The position numbers and the translations under genes are program-made. DNA of 9,261 bases from an uncultured Eubacteriales bacterium (lineage in GTDB: Bacteria; Bacillota; Clostridia; Lachnospirales; Lachnospiraceae), in NCBI GenBank assembly GCA_900557175.1, contig USSL01000052.1, positions 1 through 9,261 on the forward strand, in the 5' to 3' direction. Shown one piece after another: positions 6,091 through 9,261 of this stretch (position 1 is its first letter; each line of letters opens with the position of its first letter). The notes beneath the pieces were generated by a model. It was not told where the DNA came from. It made no database searches and saw only the letters and a program-made list of their open reading frames with translations.

Positions 6091-6119
6091 ATTATACATG
6101 ATTCATCACACAATTTCAA
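6091..6119 (-). promoter_or_regulatory. promoter of the SbcD-like operon
   Basis: Minus strand: -35 TTGAAA (6114-6119), 17-base spacer, -10 TATAAT (6091-6096), a near-consensus vegetative promoter. The predicted start is near 6084, leaving a leader of about 95 bases before the GTG at 5989. Confidence 0.85.
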
Positions 6120-6131
6120 GAACAAACGTTC
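6120..6131. promoter_or_regulatory. LexA/DinR-type SOS box
   Basis: GAAC-AAAC-GTTC is a palindromic-arm site fitting the Gram-positive LexA core GAACRNRYGTTC at every position; the flanking A/T at 6119 and 6132 extends the symmetry. It abuts the -35 of the SbcD-like promoter directly. LexA bound here would contact the polymerase site and repress until DNA damage. It is far from asnS, which reads away on the other side of a terminator. Confidence 0.75.
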
Positions 6132-6194
6132 TGTCTTTTTTTATTTTGGTCGACTTCATCGCACTCAAAACTGATATTGCAATTCAAAATAAAA

Positions 6195-6230
6195 CCGGCC
6201 AAATTATCCACATTTGAATAACCCGGCCGG
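6195..6230 (-). terminator. intrinsic terminator of asnS
   Basis: On the minus strand CCGGCC (6225-6230) pairs with GGCCGG (6195-6200), with extra pairing inside (TTAT/ATAA), followed by TTTTATTTTG. It lies about 24 bases after the asnS stop and separates asnS from the downstream SbcD-like operon. Confidence 0.8.
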
Positions 6231-6253
6231 CACTTTATCCACTATTTTAAAAA

Positions 6254-7645
6254 TTATAATTCACAGTTGTTGACAGTTCTTGGGAATGGAATGACATCGC
6301 GGATGTTTGACATACCTGTGAGGTACATCACGCAGCGCTCAAAACCAAGTCCGTAGCCCGCATGGCGTGTTGAACCGTATTTTCTGAGGTCAAGATAGAA
6401 ATCATAATCCTCTTTCTTAAGACCAAGCTCATCCATTCTTGCCACAAGCTTGTCATAATCATCCTCTCTCTGGCTGCCGCCGATAATCTCACCGATACCC
6501 GGCACAAGTAAATCCATTGCCGCAACCGTCTTGTTATCATCATTAAGCTTCATATAAAAAGCCTTGATTTCCTTCGGATAATCTGTGACAAATACAGGTT
6601 TTTTAAATACCTGCTCTGTTAAGTAACGCTCATGCTCTGTCTGTAAGTCTGTACCCCACTCAACCTTATAATCAAACTTATCATTGTTTTTCTTAAGAAT
6701 CTCAATCGCTTCTGTGTATGTCACATGACCGAAATCTGACTCTGCCACATGTTTCAGCCGCTCGATAAGCCCCTTATCCACAAACTGATTAAAGAACTTC
6801 ATCTCCTCCGGTGCATTTTCCATCACATAGTTAATGATGTACTTCATCATGCTTTCCGCAAGATCCATGTTATCCTGTAAATCAGCGAAGGCAATCTCCG
6901 GCTCAATCATCCAAAACTCTGCTGCATGACGTGTTGTATTGGAATTTTCAGCACGGAAAGTCGGTCCGAACGTATAAATATTTCTGAATGCCATCGCATA
7001 TGTCTCGCCATTTAACTGGCCGCTGACTGTAAGATTCGTCTCTTTGCCGAAGAAGTCTTCTTTGTAGTTAACTGTGCCGTCCTCGTTTTTAGGCACATTG
7101 TTCATATCCAGAGTTGTCACCCGAAACATCTCTCCGGCGCCCTCGCAGTCACTGCCCGTAATGAGCGGTGTATGAACGTAAACAAAGTCTCTCTCCTGGA
7201 AAAACTTATGAATTGCATAAGCAATTAAAGAACGGACACGGAATACTGCCTGAAAAGTATTTGTTCTCGGTCTTAAATGGGAGATTGTTCTTAAATATTC
7301 AAATGTATGACGTTTGGGCTGCAGCGGATAGTCCGGTGTTGAAGCACCCTCAACCGTCACCTCTGACGCCTGAATCTCAAACGGCTGCTTTGCATTCGGT
7401 GTTGCCACAAGTGTTCCTCTGACAATCACTGCCGCGCCGACATTCAATTTACTGATTTCATCAAAGTTACTTAATTCATTATGATAAACGACCTGAAGTG
7501 TCTGGAAATAAGTACCGTCATTGATGACTAAAGACCCGAAAGCTTTTGAGTCTCTGACATTACGAATCCAGCCGCCGATTTCAACTTCTTTGTCGATATA
7601 AAGCTCGCTGTTTTTATATAGTTCTCTTACAGTTGTCAATTTCAT
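6254..7645 (-). CDS. asnS: asparaginyl-tRNA synthetase
   Basis: A cytosolic class IIb aminoacyl-tRNA synthetase that charges tRNA-Asn with asparagine using ATP. At 463 residues it is full length (E. coli AsnS is 466). The N-terminal OB-fold anticodon-binding domain spans about 18-100 ([20 protein letters not shown]). The catalytic domain has motif 1 around 146-162, motif 2 with [20 protein letters not shown] (230-249) and motif 3 with [15 protein letters not shown] (430-444). The C-terminus [12 protein letters not shown] is typical of AsnRS rather than the related AspRS. GGAGGAG (7653-7659) lies seven bases before the ATG. The gene is monocistronic, with its own promoter and terminator. The leader is only about 26 bases and carries no T-box, so it is probably not controlled by uncharged tRNA-Asn at this level. 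Confidence 0.98.
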   Translation of the reverse strand: MKLTTVRELYKNSELYIDKEVEIGGWIRNVRDSKAFGSLVINDGTYFQTLQVVYHNELSNFDEISKLNVGAAVIVRGTLVATPNAKQPFEIQASEVTVEGASTPDYPLQPKRHTFEYLRTISHLRPRTNTFQAVFRVRSLIAYAIHKFFQERDFVYVHTPLITGSDCEGAGEMFRVTTLDMNNVPKNEDGTVNYKEDFFGKETNLTVSGQLNGETYAMAFRNIYTFGPTFRAENSNTTRHAAEFWMIEPEIAFADLQDNMDLAESMMKYIINYVMENAPEEMKFFNQFVDKGLIERLKHVAESDFGHVTYTEAIEILKKNNDKFDYKVEWGTDLQTEHERYLTEQVFKKPVFVTDYPKEIKAFYMKLNDDNKTVAAMDLLVPGIGEIIGGSQREDDYDKLVARMDELGLKKEDYDFYLDLRKYGSTRHAGYGLGFERCVMYLTGMSNIRDVIPFPRTVNNCEL

Positions 7646-7678
7646 GACTATTCTCCTCCATTTCAGTTTTTATTAAAT

Positions 7679-7707
7679 ATCATAGCACACATTTTTGCTT
7701 TTATCAA
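7679..7707 (-). promoter_or_regulatory. promoter of asnS
   Basis: Minus strand: -35 TTGATA (7702-7707), 17-base spacer, -10 TATGAT (7679-7684) preceded by TGC, an extended -10. The predicted start is near 7672, giving a leader of about 26 bases. Confidence 0.75.
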
Positions 7708-7834
7708 ATATAATTCCTTATGTTCTTTAATTTTAAACCGCCTTATTTTGAATGATTTTGCATATACATCCTATTTTTGTAAATATCTTTGCAAAAAATC
7801 GTAAATTCAATAAATTTTTATGCAAAATTAACTA

Positions 7835-7863
7835 TTGTATTTTTGCTGTTAAAGTGTTATCAT
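7835..7863 (+). promoter_or_regulatory. promoter of the lysine-riboswitch/dapA transcript
   Basis: -35 TTGTAT (7835-7840), 17-base spacer, -10 TATCAT (7858-7863) with TGT before it, an extended -10. The predicted start near 7870 is just ahead of the riboswitch P1 stem. The 7708-7834 stretch between this and the asnS promoter is AT-rich and shows nothing else. Confidence 0.7.
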
Positions 7864-7876
7864 ACTAACAACTTCT

Positions 7877-8033
7877 GATAGAGGCGCGGAAACGACCAAG
7901 CTGTTTGAAGTCGGCAGACGTTTGACAGACAGCCGCAGCAATTCCGCCGAACTGCTTCTTTAGGCATAAAGACGCGGTGGGTTTATGGAGAATATCCATA
8001 AGACTGTCTGCATATATTTGCAGTTGTGCTATC
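7877..8033 (+). ncRNA. lysine riboswitch (L box) aptamer
   Basis: The sequence shows the L-box hallmarks: GATAG (7877-7881) pairing with CTATC (8029-8033) as P1, the conserved AGAGGCGCG just inside it (7880-7888), GCCGAAC (7946-7952), CAGACAG (7926-7932) pairing with CTGTCTG (8004-8010), CCGC (7933-7936) pairing with GCGG (7974-7977), and a perfect TTATGGA/TCCATAA hairpin (7983-8001). The aptamer length of about 157 bases is normal. It stands upstream of dapA, a lysine-pathway gene. The 3' strand of P1 is part of TGCTATCTTA (8027-8036), which can instead pair, with one bulged base, with TAAGTAGCA (8059-8067) in the terminator's 5' arm. Lysine binding should therefore lock P1, free the terminator and stop transcription. 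Confidence 0.93.
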
Positions 8034-8051
8034 TTATTGTATCGTATATTC

Positions 8052-8084
8052 AGGTCAGTAAGTAGCATCTTACTGACCTTTTTT
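8052..8084 (+). terminator. riboswitch-controlled terminator
   Basis: A perfect 11-bp stem: AGGTCAGTAAG (8052-8062) with CTTACTGACCT (8069-8079), six-base loop, and a T run to 8084. It is the expression platform of the lysine riboswitch; part of its 5' arm and loop can pair with the 3' strand of P1 as antiterminator. Confidence 0.92.
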
Positions 8085-8170
8085 ATTGTATCATTACCCA
8101 TATACGATGCAGTTCCCTCTAAAGAAGTTATAAATCATCCAATCCACTTTATTCTATTACTAGTTTCGTT

Positions 8171-8201
8171 CCGCAGACAAAGGGCTGCGGGGCGGAGCCC
8201 C
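8171..8201. repeat. GC-rich double hairpin in the dapA leader
   Basis: Two hairpins share two bases: CCGCAG (8171-8176) with CTGCGG (8185-8190), and GGGGC (8189-8193) with GCCCC (8197-8201) around a GGA loop. They are almost pure G+C in an otherwise AT-rich spacer. No T run follows on either strand, so it is not a standard terminator. It could be an interspersed REP-like element or the remnant of an insertion; only one copy is in the window. Confidence 0.5.
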
Positions 8202-8239
8202 TCCAAGAAAAGTAAACACGGTGCACCCATTACATAGAC

Positions 8240-8267
8240 TTGGCATAAAGAGAATATTAATTATAAT
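8240..8267 (+). promoter_or_regulatory. second promoter, directly upstream of dapA
   Basis: -35 TTGGCA (8240-8245), 16-base spacer, -10 TATAAT (8262-8267). The predicted start is near 8274, about 80 bases before the dapA ATG. It lies downstream of the riboswitch terminator, so transcripts from it would escape lysine control. The 8085-8239 stretch otherwise holds no gene. Confidence 0.6.
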
Positions 8268-8354
8268 GCACTCAGAATCAATAAACGTCTGTTGTTTCAT
8301 ACAATATACTGAGCGATTGATTTTTAGTGCCCGACATCGAAGGGAGTTATTAAA

Positions 8355-9233
8355 ATGTTTAATGTAAAAGGAAGCATTGTTGCGTTAATTACACCATTTC
8401 ATGAAGACGGCAGTGTGAATTTTGAAAAACTGGGAGAAATTTTAGAATTTCATGCCGCCAATCAGACAGATGCCATTCTCATTCTCGGCACAACCGGGGA
8501 ATCCAGCACGATGACACACGAAGAAGACGATACCGTTGTTGAATACACTCTGAAAAAAATTGCCGGAAGAATACCTGTCATTGTCGGCAGCGGCTCAAAC
8601 TGTACGGAAACTGCCATTGAAAAAAGCGTCAAATACGACAAAATGGGCGCCGACGCCCTTCTCGTCATTTCACCATATTACAATAAAACAAACACACAGG
8701 GCATGATTCACCATTTTACTGCCGTGGCTGACGCCGTTGATAAACCGGTCATCATTTACAATGTTCCGGGAAGAACCGGATGCAATATCAGCGAGGAGGC
8801 TGTCCGTGTTTTATCAAAGCACCCGAATATATGCGGCATCAAAGAAGCGAGCGGCAACATCGCCTACGCCACCGCCATTGCCCGCTATTTAAGCGATGAC
8901 TTTGTCATGTACAGCGGCAATGACGATATGATTGTTCCTTTGCTCTCCCTCGGCGCCATCGGCGTTATTTCCGTGTGGGCGAATATTATGCCGAAGGAAG
9001 TGCACCAGCTTGTCATGGATTACTTAAACGGAAGCCAAAAGAAAGCGCTTGAGACACAGCTGCGCTATCTGAATCTTGTACACGCCCTGTTTATCGAGGT
9101 CAATCCGATTCCTGTCAAGGAAGCGATGAATCTGATGGGCATGAACGTCGGCGGTTTCCGCGCCCCACTTTTTGCAATGGATGATCATCACAGGCAGACA
9201 CTTGCTGCTGCCATGAAGGAGGCTGGCTTATGA
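8355..9233 (+). CDS. dapA: 4-hydroxy-tetrahydrodipicolinate synthase
   Basis: Condenses pyruvate with L-aspartate semialdehyde in the first committed step to diaminopimelate and lysine. At 292 residues it has the standard length for this (beta/alpha)8 enzyme. Visible catalytic residues: GTTGESST (45-52) with T46/T47 of the proton relay, SPYYNKT (106-112) with Y109, IIYNVPGRTG (133-142) with Y135 and R140 (semialdehyde carboxylate), and GIKEASGN (161-168) with the Schiff-base lysine K163. YSGNDD further on is also typical. AGGGAG (8341-8346) lies eight bases before the ATG. Transcription can come from the riboswitch promoter or the closer second promoter. The stop overlaps the next start as ATGA, so a dap operon continues past the window. 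Confidence 0.97.
   Translation: MFNVKGSIVALITPFHEDGSVNFEKLGEILEFHAANQTDAILILGTTGESSTMTHEEDDTVVEYTLKKIAGRIPVIVGSGSNCTETAIEKSVKYDKMGADALLVISPYYNKTNTQGMIHHFTAVADAVDKPVIIYNVPGRTGCNISEEAVRVLSKHPNICGIKEASGNIAYATAIARYLSDDFVMYSGNDDMIVPLLSLGAIGVISVWANIMPKEVHQLVMDYLNGSQKKALETQLRYLNLVHALFIEVNPIPVKEAMNLMGMNVGGFRAPLFAMDDHHRQTLAAAMKEAGL
9216..9222 (+). promoter_or_regulatory. ribosome binding site of the gene after dapA
   Basis: AAGGAGG inside the dapA 3' end, seven bases before the ATG at 9230. It confirms that a coupled gene starts here. Confidence 0.85.
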
Positions 9234-9261
9234 ATATCATGATTATCGGAAAAGGACGAAT
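9230..9261 (+). CDS. dapB: 5' end of a gene, probably dapB (cut by window edge)
   Basis: Ten full codons are present: MNIMIIGKGR. A short hydrophobic strand followed by G-K-G is the start of a Rossmann nucleotide-binding fold, as in 4-hydroxy-tetrahydrodipicolinate reductase (DapB), the next enzyme after DapA. The ATG overlaps the dapA stop by four bases (ATGA) and has a perfect AAGGAGG site. The identity rests on context and these few residues; another NAD(P)-dependent enzyme is possible. Confidence 0.6.
   Translation, partial: MNIMIIGKGR

Noticed and set aside
7646..7860. T-box leader for asnS
   Set aside because: A good promoter places the transcript start about 26 bases from the ATG, and no T-box sequence or specifier hairpin is visible upstream.
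7977..8237. 86-codon rightward open frame across the riboswitch and terminator
   Set aside because: It overlaps the structured lysine riboswitch and its terminator, has no ribosome site, and its protein resembles no family.
1..9261. CRISPR array, tRNA genes, insertion sequences
   Set aside because: No regularly spaced repeats, tRNA cloverleaf-like stretches or transposase reading frames were seen on either strand.

Overview
The window looks like chromosomal DNA of a low-GC Gram-positive anaerobe, most likely a clostridium of the Lachnospiraceae type. Evidence for this is the Shine-Dalgarno strength (GGAGG-type sites), the protein flavour, a lysine riboswitch ahead of dapA, and a DinR/LexA-type box of the Gram-positive form. 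Taxonomy is inferred from style, not from a search.

Left part (about 1-3160) is AT-rich and accessory in character. A leftward lipoprotein gene with WG-type repeats (97-1131) is divergent from a small XRE-family regulator (1298-1579). Their shared intergenic region carries three copies of an 18-bp operator, TAGTAAA-N4-TTTACTA. One sits exactly in the spacer of the lipoprotein promoter and one sits in the same register upstream of the regulator. A bidirectional terminator then separates the regulator from a leftward 131-aa helical protein of unknown function (1656-2051). Next come two leftward, translationally coupled genes: a NADAR-family glycosidase (2213-2692) and an uncharacterised 152-aa protein (2692-3150).

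Middle part (3164-6131) is richer in GC. It encodes a small SbcCD/YhaO-YhaN-like pair, reading leftward: a metallophosphoesterase (4940-5989) and an AAA/SMC-type ATPase with a membrane hairpin in its coiled coil (3164-4924). A consensus promoter and an abutting LexA/DinR-type box (GAAC-AAAC-GTTC) precede it. No terminator is visible between these genes and the unknown/NADAR pair, so the four genes may form one DNA-damage-inducible operon whose last two members are a composition-shifted addition. This is the most interesting part of the window.

Right part: asnS (6254-7645, leftward) has its own promoter and terminator. A divergent, rightward lysine-biosynthesis unit follows. Its promoter leads into a lysine riboswitch (about 7877-8033) with a recognisable antiterminator/terminator choice. 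Then comes a 270-base stretch holding a GC-rich double hairpin and a second promoter, then dapA (8355-9233), then the first codons of a gene that is probably dapB and runs off the window edge.
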